Source: Enorma massiliensis phI
GTDB lineage: Bacteria; Actinomycetota; Coriobacteriia; Coriobacteriales; Coriobacteriaceae
NCBI RefSeq assembly: GCF_000311845.1
Contig: NZ_HE978575.1
Span: 437,755 to 501,754, forward strand
Direction of reading: 5' to 3'
DNA length: 64,000 nt
Positions within the stretch are counted from its first letter, which is position 1. Each line of letters starts with the position of its first letter. Position numbers and translations under genes: made by a program. Below, in pieces: positions 25,597-34,481 of the stretch. The notes below the pieces were generated by a model. It searched no databases. It saw nothing but the letters and a program-made list of their open reading frames with translations, and was not told the DNA's origin.

Positions 25597-25857
25597 GTAC
25601 ACTTGGATCGCGATGCGGCTATGGAGGCATTTGCGGGATTCCTGAATGATCAGAGCTTGAATGAACAGCAGATTTCATTCGTGAAGCGTGTGGTCAACTA
25701 TGTGGTTGATAACGGCTATATGGAACCGCAGGCATTGACGCAGCCCCCGCTCGATCGTCCGAAATCGTTTGTCAGGATGTTCTCAACGCAGCAGCAGATG
25801 GATTTGTTAACGGCAATTAGAAGCATCAGGGAGAATGCGACCCGACCCGCTGCGTAG
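25597..25857 (+). pseudogene. hsdR 3' fragment
   Basis: The frame encodes the last 86 residues of a type I HsdR and aligns with the C-terminus of the intact hsdR at 6541-6798 (VHLDRDAAMEAFA..., SLNEQQISF..., NGYMEP...). Codon-level differences show it is a divergent copy, not a recent duplication. No other part of the gene is present. It is probably the scar of a second restriction locus. Confidence 0.85.
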
Positions 25858-25947
25858 GAGGGGTAGAAAAATGACCTCGCTTGGTGCGCTTCATCGTTTC
25901 CTAGAGAGGCGTGCGGGGTACTGCTGCCAGATAGTTTACTGTGTCGG

Positions 25948-26013
25948 CTACTCGTCAAATAGATCGGAATGAGTTCCGGTGCGTGACACGACACGGACGA
26001 GTCTGAGTGCCAT
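25948..26013 (-). pseudogene. C-terminal fragment of a RelE/YafQ-type toxin
   Basis: Read leftward from 26013, a 21-codon frame ends RVVSRTGTHSDLFDE, the typical C-terminus of YafQ/RelE-like toxins. A shifted frame just upstream reads VYRIERITGDG, which also looks like toxin sequence, so a frameshift as well as 5' loss is likely. It follows the relB-like remnant, as a toxin should. Confidence 0.55.
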
Positions 26014-26019
26014 CTCCGG

Positions 26020-26298
26020 TTATTCGTTCAATGCGGTAAACATCGTCGACGCTGAGTCATAGGATTCCGCGGGCACCTTCCACGCAAGAATATCGCGGGC
26101 TTCGCGCATCGCCGCTTCGGTCTCGCTGTTGTACCGCGGCTACCGAACGTCGAACGGCAGCCCGCCCTCGAGAATCGATTTGTGCAGGAAGATGTTGATT
26201 GCTTCAGTGAGAGTCATTCCGAGACTTCCGTAAATTGATTCTGCCTCTGCCTTGATCCGCGGATTGACCCTCATGCTGATCGATGCGATCTTAGCCAT
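26020..26298 (-). pseudogene. RelB/DinJ-type antitoxin interrupted by an amber codon
   Basis: The 93-codon frame reads MAKIASISMRVNPRIKAEAE, then GMTLTEAINIFLHKS and GGLPFDVR, then TAG at 26140-26142, then PRYNSETEAAMREARDI and a normal RelB-like end. One in-frame stop divides an otherwise full-length antitoxin. With the toxin also reduced to a fragment, the module is dead. Confidence 0.82.
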
Positions 26299-26426
26299 TG
26301 CTGTTCCGTGCATCGGCATCGCATATTCATTGCATTACTTGCCCGCTTGCGGCAAGTCTGTTCACGATGTGCGGATATTCTTATTCAAAGCGCGCTTGGC
26401 TTTTCCAGGCTGAAGGAGAAAGCGGA

Positions 26427-26903
26427 GTGCATCGGCACAACGTCGAAGGAGAGCCTCCCACGCAGCTTCTCTCAATCCTTCGGATGGCCAGCGGAGCCTC
26501 CCTGTGGCGCGGGCTCGACTATGTGGAGCAGGGGCGTGTGAAGAACCTTCGGCCTGTCGGCGAGGGCGCCTTTGACGCCGAGGTGGAGGGCTCCGCAAAT
26601 CTGCCCTACACCGTCCACGTGGACACTGCGCATGTTCGGCAGTCCTATTGCGACTGCCCGCACGCGGCGGGAACGAGGCGCATTTGCAAGCACATGGTTG
26701 CCACGGTGTTCGCGGCCTATCCCCAGCAGATCGGTGCCTTCAAGTGGGAGGTCGAACAGGCGGAGCTGGAATATAAGCGCGAGGAGGAAGCCCATCGCGC
26801 GGAGCTCGTCCGTTACGTGAACAGCCTCAAGAAAGACGAGCTTCGCAAGGCCTTGCTTGACGCACTGATCGAGCTGGAGGAGCGCCACGACCGCTGGTGG
26901 TAG
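26427..26903 (+). CDS. SWIM zinc-finger protein
   Basis: A 158-residue protein with a SWIM domain: WRGLDYVEQGRVKNL leads into the zinc ligands YCDCPHA...RRICKHMV (C-x-C...C-x-H) near 75-90, followed by a charged helical tail. SWIM domains bind nucleic acid or protein; the specific role is unknown. GTG 26427 is chosen because AAGGAG lies about 8 bases upstream; an ATG at 26484 has no ribosome site. The frame extends further 5' without family sequence. Confidence 0.8.
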   Translation: MHRHNVEGEPPTQLLSILRMASGASLWRGLDYVEQGRVKNLRPVGEGAFDAEVEGSANLPYTVHVDTAHVRQSYCDCPHAAGTRRICKHMVATVFAAYPQQIGAFKWEVEQAELEYKREEEAHRAELVRYVNSLKKDELRKALLDALIELEERHDRWW

Positions 26904-27220
26904 GGCGCGTGAACACCACCACCTCGCTCTTCCGAGATTCCGTTTGCACGTTCATTCCACTTTTGGGAATATCTTTTTCAACGATACGAAGTACAGCGTT
27001 TTGAACGCAGAAAAACCGCAGGATTATGGGAACGTTGGCATGCGGCAAGGCGATCGCGGCAAAAAGATGTTCCCAAAACTGGAACGAGTGGTGTTGGCGG
27101 TCCCGTTTGGGAAAGAGCAAGTGTTCGAAGGGGATGCCAGGCGAGCATTTTCCGTTGGCAGCGCCTCGAATCGAGCGCGTCGAGCGACCCGCCAGGTCCC
27201 AGCGAGAGGGGAGTAATGCC
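26904..27220. other. 317-base gap occupied mainly by a MITE-like element
   Basis: No gene is seen. The palindromic element at 26953-27086 fills the centre, and the rest is the leader of the methyltransferase gene. Confidence 0.7.
26953..27086. mobile_element. MITE-like element, copy 1 (134 bp)
   Basis: Terminal inverted repeats of 26 bases pair at 23 positions; the left arm contains CCACTTTTGGGAATATC. The interior is non-coding and carries CCGCAGGATT, also present in copy 2 at 62049-62180. No target-site duplication is evident. Confidence 0.75.
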
Positions 27221-27874
27221 GTGGTTGCCTCATATGCATCGATGGCCAGCAAGGCGGACCTTCTTGCTGCCGACGCGGCGCGGGATATTGCCCTGTGCGG
27301 CCGTTCGCTTCACGTGGACGCTCGGGTCCGCGCGGACCTGGCATCCGCCTGCGCGCACGAACCAACTCCGACGCCGTATTTCGTGCTGGAAGAGCTGCTT
27401 GGCAAGCTTGGCCTCACGGCGGATGGCCATCTGCTAGATGTAGGCTGCGGAACGGGCAGGGTTCTCGCCTATGCGGCCTCGCAGCTTCCATGCAGGGCAA
27501 CGGGCGTGGAGTTGGATGCCCGTCTCGCCAACATCGCCTCATCGTGGTCAGCATCGTCTCCCCAGCTCAGCGTTATCGCTGGCAGCGTGCTTGACATCCC
27601 GCTCGCCCTCTATACCTGCTTCTACCTGTTCAATCCGTTCGATACGGCGGTGCTCACGCGTTTCCTCGACAAGGCCGAACGCGAGGCGGCGCGGCCCTTC
27701 ACGCTCGTCCACATGTCCGATAACGGGGAGTCGTTCGCCTATCTGGGCCGTCCTGGTTGGCGGCTCGTCCGTTCGGGCAGCATTCAGATGTTCCAAACGG
27801 CTTCTGGTAGAAGCATCAAGTTCTACGAGTTCCCGCAGCATTATTCCGCCTGGCGTTATGAAGGCGTGAAGTAG
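27221..27874 (+). CDS. Class I SAM-dependent methyltransferase
   Basis: A 217-residue Rossmann-fold methyltransferase. Motif I is LLDVGCGTGRVLAYAA near 76-91, the acidic residue after strand 2 is in GVELDARL, and CFYLFNPFDTA occupies the motif IV position. The N-terminal helices (PTPYFVLEELLGKLGL) resemble small-molecule methyltransferases. The substrate is unknown. I use GTG 27221 because GGGGAG lies 7 bases upstream. Confidence 0.85.
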   Translation: MVASYASMASKADLLAADAARDIALCGRSLHVDARVRADLASACAHEPTPTPYFVLEELLGKLGLTADGHLLDVGCGTGRVLAYAASQLPCRATGVELDARLANIASSWSASSPQLSVIAGSVLDIPLALYTCFYLFNPFDTAVLTRFLDKAEREAARPFTLVHMSDNGESFAYLGRPGWRLVRSGSIQMFQTASGRSIKFYEFPQHYSAWRYEGVK

Positions 27875-27889
27875 ATTCGTCCCTGTGCG

Positions 27890-28678
27890 CTAGAACAAGC
27901 AGCTCTCGATCACGTTCTTTCCACGCAGCGTGCCAAGCCACTCGGCGGGAATCCCCTCAATGCCGTATACGATGCCCGCCAGCGCGCCGGCTACGGCGGC
28001 GGTGGTGTCGGTATCGTCGCCGAGATTGACGGCGGCGAGCGCGCAGTCTCGGTAGCTGTTCGTTGTGAGCAGGCACCAGAGGGACGCCTCTAGCGTGTCG
28101 CGCACGAAGCCTCCGGAGCGCACCTCACGTACAGGGCGCTCGGCGAGCGCAGCATACGGGCCCGCGGCTTCTCGCATCGGGACGCCTGCCGCCAACCGCC
28201 GGGCGATCGCTACGAGCTCTACGCATGCTTTAGTCGAGGTGCGGTGCGCGTGTGTGATGGCCGAGACCGCCTCGATGTCCTCGTCTCGCGCATCGGTGAA
28301 TGCCAAGGGGACCGTGCGCATGAGCGAGCCGTTGCCGTTGTCCCATTCATCCACGCAACCAAAGCCCTGGTCGAGCGCTCGAGCCGTCGCTCCGCCGATG
28401 TCGAACAGGCCGTCCACGGTATAGGCGCCCTCGCGGTACCAGCGGCAAAACCGCGTGCGGATGTCTTCTGCGTCCACTCGACCCAGCTCGCGGTAGCTGT
28501 CGCAGATGGCAAGCGCCATCGATGTGTCGTCCGACCACGTTCCCGCAGGTTGGTTGTGCGAGCCGTGGCCCACCATGCCTGTGCAGCGAAACGTCCCCCG
28601 CGGGCGAAACTCGTACGGCACGCCGAGCGCATCGGCCACTGCCTGTCCGTAGATGCAATCGCGCAGCGTTCCCGCCAT
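27890..28678 (-). CDS. ADP-ribosylglycohydrolase family protein
   Basis: A 262-residue DraG-like hydrolase that removes ADP-ribose from proteins or small molecules. The di-magnesium site is visible as GTWSDDTSMALAICDS near 46-61 and NLGDDTDTTAAVAGALAG near 218-235. GGGAGG precedes the ATG. It is a separate gene convergent with the methyltransferase. Whether it acts on products of the DUF3990 protein 14 kb away is only speculation. Confidence 0.92.
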   Translation of the reverse strand: MAGTLRDCIYGQAVADALGVPYEFRPRGTFRCTGMVGHGSHNQPAGTWSDDTSMALAICDSYRELGRVDAEDIRTRFCRWYREGAYTVDGLFDIGGATARALDQGFGCVDEWDNGNGSLMRTVPLAFTDARDEDIEAVSAITHAHRTSTKACVELVAIARRLAAGVPMREAAGPYAALAERPVREVRSGGFVRDTLEASLWCLLTTNSYRDCALAAVNLGDDTDTTAAVAGALAGIVYGIEGIPAEWLGTLRGKNVIESCLF

Positions 28679-28767
28679 GGCGCCTCCCAGCTCGTTGTCT
28701 CTGCTCGATAGTCAACCATATCACGCGCGCGGTGTGAGCGGGCATCTTGCGAGCGGACAAACGAAGG

Positions 28768-28797
28768 CGGGCCCCGAGCGCTGTGCCCGGAGCCCGC
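28768..28797 (-). terminator. Probable terminator of the large surface-protein gene
   Basis: Read on the minus strand, GCGGGC...GCCCGC encloses further paired blocks (CCG/CGG, GC/GC) and is followed by CTTCGTTTG, about 70 bases after the stop codon. Confidence 0.6.
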
Positions 28798-28867
28798 ATG
28801 GTCCTATGGTGTTTGTGCGTGCCGTGGCGTTCGTTTGCTGGCCGCCACGGCAATCGAGTACCGCTCG

Positions 28868-31800
28868 CTAATCTCTCTTGCGGCGTATGCGCGCGGCGAT
28901 TGCAGCCCCTGCAAAGGCGAGCGCGCTTCCTGCAGCGGCAACCATCATGGGCAGCGAGAGCGCGTCGCCGGTGGCGGCGAGCTTGCCGCCGTCCTCTTCC
29001 GCACGGGATATGTCGGCGTCTGCGCTGGCCCCGGGGCGGTTTCCGCCTTCGCCGGCGCTTTCACCGGAGTCGCTATCGCCTTGCGGGGGAGTGGTCTGGT
29101 TTCCGTCCGATGATCCGTTGCCGGGATTATCGCTACCGGGCCCTTCGCCGTTCGAGCCGTTGCCGTCGCCCGAGTCCTCTCCGTCTTCGCCTGCCGGCGG
29201 CTGCTCGCCGTTCCCAGAGTCCTCGCCGGATCCGCCTTCGTCTCCATCGCCGCTGGGCTTCTGGTCGCCTCCGTCGCCGTCACCCGACCCATCGCCCGGT
29301 TCCTGGCCACCGCCTTCGGGCGGGGTCACCTCGCCGTCGCCGGAGCCATCACCAGGCTCCTCGCCTTCCGAGCCGCCGCCTTCTTCGCCGCCTCCAGGCT
29401 CCTCGCCAGCATCACCACCGGCAAGCGCGGTATGCGGGTTCAGCCGCACGTCGTAGGCCACCACGCTAAAGGATGCCGGATCTCCGTCACCCACGTCGCC
29501 GGTGAGCTCGAATACCCCGTCGCGCGAGAAACCCACGAGCTGCCCGTCGCGGTAGAGCTCCCACGCCGTCGTGGCGCGTGTGAGCCCGTCGCTCGGCATC
29601 GAGGCCGTCACGCGCAGCGCGCTGCCCACGATCTCGACCGTAAGCTCGGGCTCAACCGTGCCGTCTGCGCCCACGATCTCCTCGTACGTCTTCGCCCCGT
29701 TGATGATCTGCGCGTCGGTGTTCAGCGAGAAGTATTTCACCTTGCGCGGCATCGAGGGGTACTGCGCGCACCATTCCAGCACCTCGGGCGCTAGGTCGCG
29801 CTCGCCGAGCTCGTAGAGGTACTCGGCGAAGTTGTAGCCCGTTCCCATGGTGAAGGCCACGGCCATGCGGTTGTACTTAACGCCCGTGGTGGCATTGCTC
29901 GCCAGGTCCTCGATGGTCTTCACGGCAGCTGGGTTGCCGCGCAGGATGCGCAGGGTCGCCCCGTAGGCGCCGTACGTCTCCACATCCGCTGCAATCTCTT
30001 CGGTGTAGGGGCTCGCGGAGAAGTCGTAGCCCGCATAATCCCAGTCATCGAAGAAATGCAGGCCGTTCCACCACGTGGTCACATGCGTCCAGATATAGGT
30101 GCCCCAAACGTTGTCATTCATCCAGTCGGGCACGTAGTTCGGGTCGGCGGCCATCTGCGCAAGCTCGGCGTCGCGACGCTTGGTGGCGTTCATGGCGTTC
30201 ACGTGGTAGTACGCCGAGGGGTTGAACGCCGTTCCCGCTGCGCGCGACGCCTCGATGCCGCCGTGGCGCGAGCCGGCGATGGAGTACAGGTTGTTCGTCT
30301 CCTCGGCAACCGCGATCACGTTGTTGTCGAGCATGTGGCCGTACTCGTGCGACATGCCCCAGCCGTACATGTCGTCGCCCGAGAGGAACGAGGCGGCCGT
30401 GCTCTCCGGCATGTGGAAATAGCGCCCGTAGGCGTACATGGTCGAGGGGCTCGAGACCGTGCGGGTGAACGCCGTGTGCACGCGTGCGGTGGTGATGGCG
30501 TTGGGGCCGCTTGCCTCCGCCGGGTCGAACCCGTCGAACGCCCAATAGAACTCAAGCCGGTTCTGGATGGCGGTGTTCGATTTCTCGATATAGGCGATGG
30601 CCTCGGCCTCGGACGAGATGCCGGAGTACGCCTTCGCCATGGCGGTCGCGCTCACGGCGAACTGCGCGCTGCCCCGGTCGCCCATCTGGATGAGCGTCAT
30701 GTCGGCCACCTGGCCCGCCTGTGCCCGCGCGGCGTGCGCGCGGATGTCTTGCACAAAGGTCCAGAAGCGCTCGGGGTGGGCGGGATCGTGCTCGTAGAAG
30801 GGGTGTTCGCCCAGGCTCGTGCCCAGGGCGGGGCTGCCGCCGGCCTCGGTGCCGCCCGAGGCGCCCGCGCCGCCCGTGCCGGCAGCACCGTCGGTTGAGG
30901 CCGCTTCTGCACCGTCGCCCGCTGCACCCATCGCGACCGCAGCCGCATCCGCCGCCTCGATGCGCACGCGCGCCGCGTTCTCGGTGGAGTCGTTGCGCAG
31001 GTAGAGCATGGAACCATAGGTCTTCCCCGTGAGGTCCACGGTAATGCGATTGGCGCCGTTCACCAACCCGCTTTTCTGGCCGAGGTTGAGCGACGGGTAG
31101 TTGTTCGTGTCGGTCACGCCCACTTGGCGCCAGGCAACCGAGAGCTTCGAAGGATCGTCGGCATCGACGTAGACCACGATCTCGTTCACCTGGCCGGGTT
31201 TGAGGTAGAGCCCCGTGGCATCGAGGTTGTCGAACTGATAGCCCTGCTGGGTGCGCTGCGCCTCGGCCCACGGGTCTCCCAGCTGCGAGAGCTCGCGCAC
31301 CGTGTCCGCGAGCTCGTCGCGATGCGCGTCGAGATAGGCCGCATGGCGCTCGATGTCCTCGATCTGCTGCAGGCGCACGCGCTTCTCGGGCGTCTCCACG
31401 CCAGCGAAGTGCTCCTCTACCGCCGTGCGCAGGCGATCGAGAGCATCGGGCCCTGTGAGCTCGTCGCGCAGCTGGAGGCCGAGGTTGTCGGCGAAGGGGT
31501 TGTCGAGCAGGTCGAAAAGCGCAGCTACGTCGGCCGAGGCAAGGGTGATGCGACGCTGGTCGGCGGCGTCGAGGCCCACGGAGGCCGTTTTTTCGGGCGT
31601 TCCGGCGTAGCGCACCGAGAGGCGCTCGAGCGCGGCGCGCGCCACCTCGGGCGAGGAGGCGGTTGCCACCACGCCGCCCGCCGGCCACTCGCCCGCGAGC
31701 ACGACCTCGATCGGGTCGTCCGTGGTGTGTGCCTCCGGCGCGCTCGCGAACGAGAGCGCCGCCCCCTGCGCTAGGCTCACGCGGTCGGTGCCCTCGAAGC

Positions 31801-32935
31801 GGGCTCGCCCGCCCAGCTCAAGCGATCCGCGGGCGTCTACGCGCACGCCGAACGTGTTGTTGGGGTTGTTGTTGCCGATGGTACCGCCCGTAAAGCTGAG
31901 CTCACCGCCCACGAGCACGTGCACCACGCCGTCGCTCGACACATTGGATGAGTTCCCCGCGATGCTGCCGCCGCTCATGCGCACGACTCCCTTGGTCCAT
32001 ACGATGGACTCGGAATAGCTCGTGCGGTTCCCGGTGATGGTGCCCGCGCGCATCTCGAAGGTGCTGCCGCGCTCCACCGCCACGGCGGCGTTGCGCATGG
32101 CGAACCCGTTGCGGATCTCGCCGCCGTCTAGTACGAACGTGCCCTCGCGCACATAGACGGCACCCCACGGCTTCCATGAGCACTGAGCGCCCTCGATGGT
32201 CGTGCCCGCGCGCATGGTGAAGGTGGACTGCCCGCGCAGGGTGACGACGGCGTCGTTCGAATCGGTCCGCTCGCTGTCGATGACGAGCTTGCCCGTGGCG
32301 GGGTCGGCCGCCTCCAGCGTGAGCGAGGCACCATCCGACAAGCGGAACATGCCCGCAGCCTTTCCACCCTCCTGCGGGAATTGCTCCGCACGGGTGACGG
32401 TGGTGTCTGCGGTGGCGCGCAGTGTGATGGAGCGGCCCGCGTCGACCGCTACGGGCTCACTGATGCTGAGCGTGCCGGAGACTTCGATGGCGTCGCCGTC
32501 CTGTGCGGCCCGGGCTGCTTCGACGAGCGAGTCGTATGCCGTCCGCTCGCCGTTGTGGACGAGGGCGACCGTGCCGACGGAGGCGTCTGCTTCGGAGGTG
32601 GGCTCGGCGTCTTCGGCGGGCGCGCTTGTTGCGGCGGCGGGCGCGGTGGCGCCGGCGGAGGCGTCTTCTGCGGGAACGGTGGCAGTCTCGGCGGATGCGT
32701 CTTCCGTAGGAGCGGGATCGGCTGAATCGGCAGGCGCGTCTTCCGCGGGTGCGGTGGCGCTGGTCTCGCTTTCGCTATGCTCCTGGGCGCTGTTTTCGTC
32801 TGCAAAGGCGAGTGCGGGAGAGACAAGCGCAGCGCCCGCGCTGGGGCCCGAGAGCACAAGGCTCGCGGCAAGGAGGGCGCGCAGGGTTGTAGGGGCTATT
32901 CTGCTGTTGGGCATGATGTCCAAATCCTTTCGCAT
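28868..32935 (-). CDS. Sortase-anchored surface protein with M60-like (enhancin/mucinase) metallopeptidase domain
   Basis: A 1355-residue exported protein. A signal peptide ends near ALAFA (about 48), followed by an acidic Ala/Glu/Thr stretch. A right-handed beta-helix-like region with GTTIEGA, GGEIRNG and AGTITGN turns spans about 105-340. A helical region comes next, then the M60-like domain with zinc site MSHEYGHMLDNN near 863 and a downstream EE pair. The C-terminus has a Fibronectin/Ig-like strand region, a roughly 140-residue Gly/Glu/Pro linker, a LAATGD sorting motif, a membrane segment and RIRRKRD. M60 peptidases cleave mucin-type glycoproteins, which fits gut life. The start may be ATG 32914, which has AAAGGA upstream. 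Confidence 0.88.
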   Translation of the reverse strand: MRKDLDIMPNSRIAPTTLRALLAASLVLSGPSAGAALVSPALAFADENSAQEHSESETSATAPAEDAPADSADPAPTEDASAETATVPAEDASAGATAPAAATSAPAEDAEPTSEADASVGTVALVHNGERTAYDSLVEAARAAQDGDAIEVSGTLSISEPVAVDAGRSITLRATADTTVTRAEQFPQEGGKAAGMFRLSDGASLTLEAADPATGKLVIDSERTDSNDAVVTLRGQSTFTMRAGTTIEGAQCSWKPWGAVYVREGTFVLDGGEIRNGFAMRNAAVAVERGSTFEMRAGTITGNRTSYSESIVWTKGVVRMSGGSIAGNSSNVSSDGVVHVLVGGELSFTGGTIGNNNPNNTFGVRVDARGSLELGGRARFEGTDRVSLAQGAALSFASAPEAHTTDDPIEVVLAGEWPAGGVVATASSPEVARAALERLSVRYAGTPEKTASVGLDAADQRRITLASADVAALFDLLDNPFADNLGLQLRDELTGPDALDRLRTAVEEHFAGVETPEKRVRLQQIEDIERHAAYLDAHRDELADTVRELSQLGDPWAEAQRTQQGYQFDNLDATGLYLKPGQVNEIVVYVDADDPSKLSVAWRQVGVTDTNNYPSLNLGQKSGLVNGANRITVDLTGKTYGSMLYLRNDSTENAARVRIEAADAAAVAMGAAGDGAEAASTDGAAGTGGAGASGGTEAGGSPALGTSLGEHPFYEHDPAHPERFWTFVQDIRAHAARAQAGQVADMTLIQMGDRGSAQFAVSATAMAKAYSGISSEAEAIAYIEKSNTAIQNRLEFYWAFDGFDPAEASGPNAITTARVHTAFTRTVSSPSTMYAYGRYFHMPESTAASFLSGDDMYGWGMSHEYGHMLDNNVIAVAEETNNLYSIAGSRHGGIEASRAAGTAFNPSAYYHVNAMNATKRRDAELAQMAADPNYVPDWMNDNVWGTYIWTHVTTWWNGLHFFDDWDYAGYDFSASPYTEEIAADVETYGAYGATLRILRGNPAAVKTIEDLASNATTGVKYNRMAVAFTMGTGYNFAEYLYELGERDLAPEVLEWCAQYPSMPRKVKYFSLNTDAQIINGAKTYEEIVGADGTVEPELTVEIVGSALRVTASMPSDGLTRATTAWELYRDGQLVGFSRDGVFELTGDVGDGDPASFSVVAYDVRLNPHTALAGGDAGEEPGGGEEGGGSEGEEPGDGSGDGEVTPPEGGGQEPGDGSGDGDGGDQKPSGDGDEGGSGEDSGNGEQPPAGEDGEDSGDGNGSNGEGPGSDNPGNGSSDGNQTTPPQGDSDSGESAGEGGNRPGASADADISRAEEDGGKLAATGDALSLPMMVAAAGSALAFAGAAIAARIRRKRD

Positions 32936-33346
32936 CTTGCGCCCCGTGAGGGGCGTAGCCGCGCTGGGGAATCATTTGAGCGCGGAGGCAGAGTCTGTCT
33001 AGGTGCGGAACTTGTATACCCTGGGTAACATTACGAGCGGAAGTCTCCGGGAGCCGAATCCATAGGTTCTGCATCATATGTCGGGGGGCGTCGGCGTGGT
33101 GTTCGGAAAGCGCCGGCTCTCGCCTGCTTGACTATCGATAAGAAAGCTTGAGTAGGTAGTCTACCTGCGATGATGCGTTGAAATACGACGCTCTTGCAGC
33201 TCTGTTGACGCTTTAGCCAAAAATGTTACCCCTCTTCAGTCATTCCTAAGTATATCGGTCGTAACTAATAGGGAGTTACGGGCAGAAGAGAAGTATCTAT
33301 CGCTTCGACCCGAGGTGTTGCCTCGGGCAAGAAAGGGGGCGGGCCC
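32936..33346. other. 411-base divergent regulatory region
   Basis: No gene is seen between the divergent surface-protein and bile salt hydrolase genes. It holds AGGTAG-T-CTACCT (33154-33166), GTAACT-N7-AGTTAC (33261-33279) and a leader hairpin CCCGAGG/CCTCGGG (33309-33327) just before the hydrolase start. A TTGACT at 33128-33133 may be a -35 box, but no convincing -10 is paired with it. Confidence 0.55.
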
Positions 33347-34321
33347 ATGTGCACGGGCATCCGCTTTACCGGCACCTCAGGTTCCATGTATTTCGGCCGG
33401 AACCTCGATTGGACTCAAGGCTATGGCGAGCGCGTGGTGGTGACGCCCCCTGCTGCCGAGGTGCCCGCCGCTTTCGAGCGCCCCGGCGACCTCGATAGCG
33501 CGCACGCCCATACGGTGATCGGCATGGGAATCGTGACGGGCGGCGTCCCGCTCTACTTCGATTGCGGTAACGATGCCGGCCTCGCCGTTGCGGGGCTCAA
33601 CTTCCCGCAGAGCGCGCGCTATGCCGCCCATGCATGCAGCCAGCCGGGTGCGGTGAACGTCGCCGCCTATGAGTTTCCCTTCTGGATTGCTCGCAACTTC
33701 TCCTCGCTCGATGAGGTGCGCCGCGCTCTCTCCAAGACTACCGTTGTGGCCAAGCCCGTCTCGTCCGACCTTCCCGTTGCAAACCTGCACTGGATCGTTG
33801 CCGACGCCACGGGCAGCATCGTGGTCGAGTGCCTCGAAGACGGCCTTAAGGTGTGGGAGAACGACGTCGACGTGCTCACCAACGAGCCCGATTTCGGCTG
33901 GCAGCGAACGAACCTCCGCAACTATCTGGTTCTCACCGATGCCGAGCCCGCCACCGCCACGTGGGATAAGGCGCAGCTTGCTCCCTTCGGGTCGGGCATG
34001 GGCATGCAGGGGATTCCAGGGGACTACAGTGGCCCTGCCCGCTTCGTGAAGGCGGCATTTGTGAACAGCCATTATCCGGTGCAAGAGTCCGAAGAGGCGA
34101 ACGTCACGCGGCTTTTCCGCACGCTCGGCTCGGTCGCCGTGCCCATGGGGGCGGCGCGCATGGCCGACGGATCGTCGGAAATCACCCTGTACACGAGCTG
34201 TTTCTCGGCAGAGACGCTCACGTATTACCATGCCACCTATGACGAGCCGGGCATCCGCGCGTACCCGCTCTCCGCATGCGATGTAAGCGGAAGCGAGCCC
34301 TTCTTCGCGCCGGCGGCGTAG
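33347..34321 (+). CDS. bsh: Bile salt hydrolase / choloylglycine hydrolase
   Basis: An N-terminal nucleophile hydrolase that deconjugates glycine- or taurine-linked bile salts. In this 324-residue protein the nucleophile Cys2 follows the initiator Met (MCTGIRFT), and Arg18 and Asp21 appear in FGRNLDW. The NEP block (LTNEPDFGW) and PARFVKAAFVN with the conserved Arg are also present. It may alternatively act on penicillin V, as relatives do. A leader hairpin precedes it, and it is transcribed away from the surface-protein gene. Confidence 0.93.
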   Translation: MCTGIRFTGTSGSMYFGRNLDWTQGYGERVVVTPPAAEVPAAFERPGDLDSAHAHTVIGMGIVTGGVPLYFDCGNDAGLAVAGLNFPQSARYAAHACSQPGAVNVAAYEFPFWIARNFSSLDEVRRALSKTTVVAKPVSSDLPVANLHWIVADATGSIVVECLEDGLKVWENDVDVLTNEPDFGWQRTNLRNYLVLTDAEPATATWDKAQLAPFGSGMGMQGIPGDYSGPARFVKAAFVNSHYPVQESEEANVTRLFRTLGSVAVPMGAARMADGSSEITLYTSCFSAETLTYYHATYDEPGIRAYPLSACDVSGSEPFFAPAA

Positions 34322-34481
34322 AACCCCTCTTCGCGCTCTTTTGCTTTGCCGGGGCCGCCGCATGGCCAGCGTGCTATGCGGCGTGGCCCAGCGTGCCCCG
34401 GCGCATGCGGGGCGCGGTACCGCCGTGCGGGCCATGTGTGGTCTGCACGGCACCCACTAACCATGTTCGAAAGGCGTACAC

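Noticed and set aside
26953..27086. Target-site duplication flanking the MITE-like element
   Set aside because: Bases next to both ends do not match, here or at 62049-62180, so I do not claim transposition beyond the shared ends.
13696..28678. A functional link between the DUF3990 protein and the ADP-ribosylglycohydrolase
   Set aside because: They are 13.5 kb apart on different strands with no shared regulation; the link rests only on a remembered fold relation.
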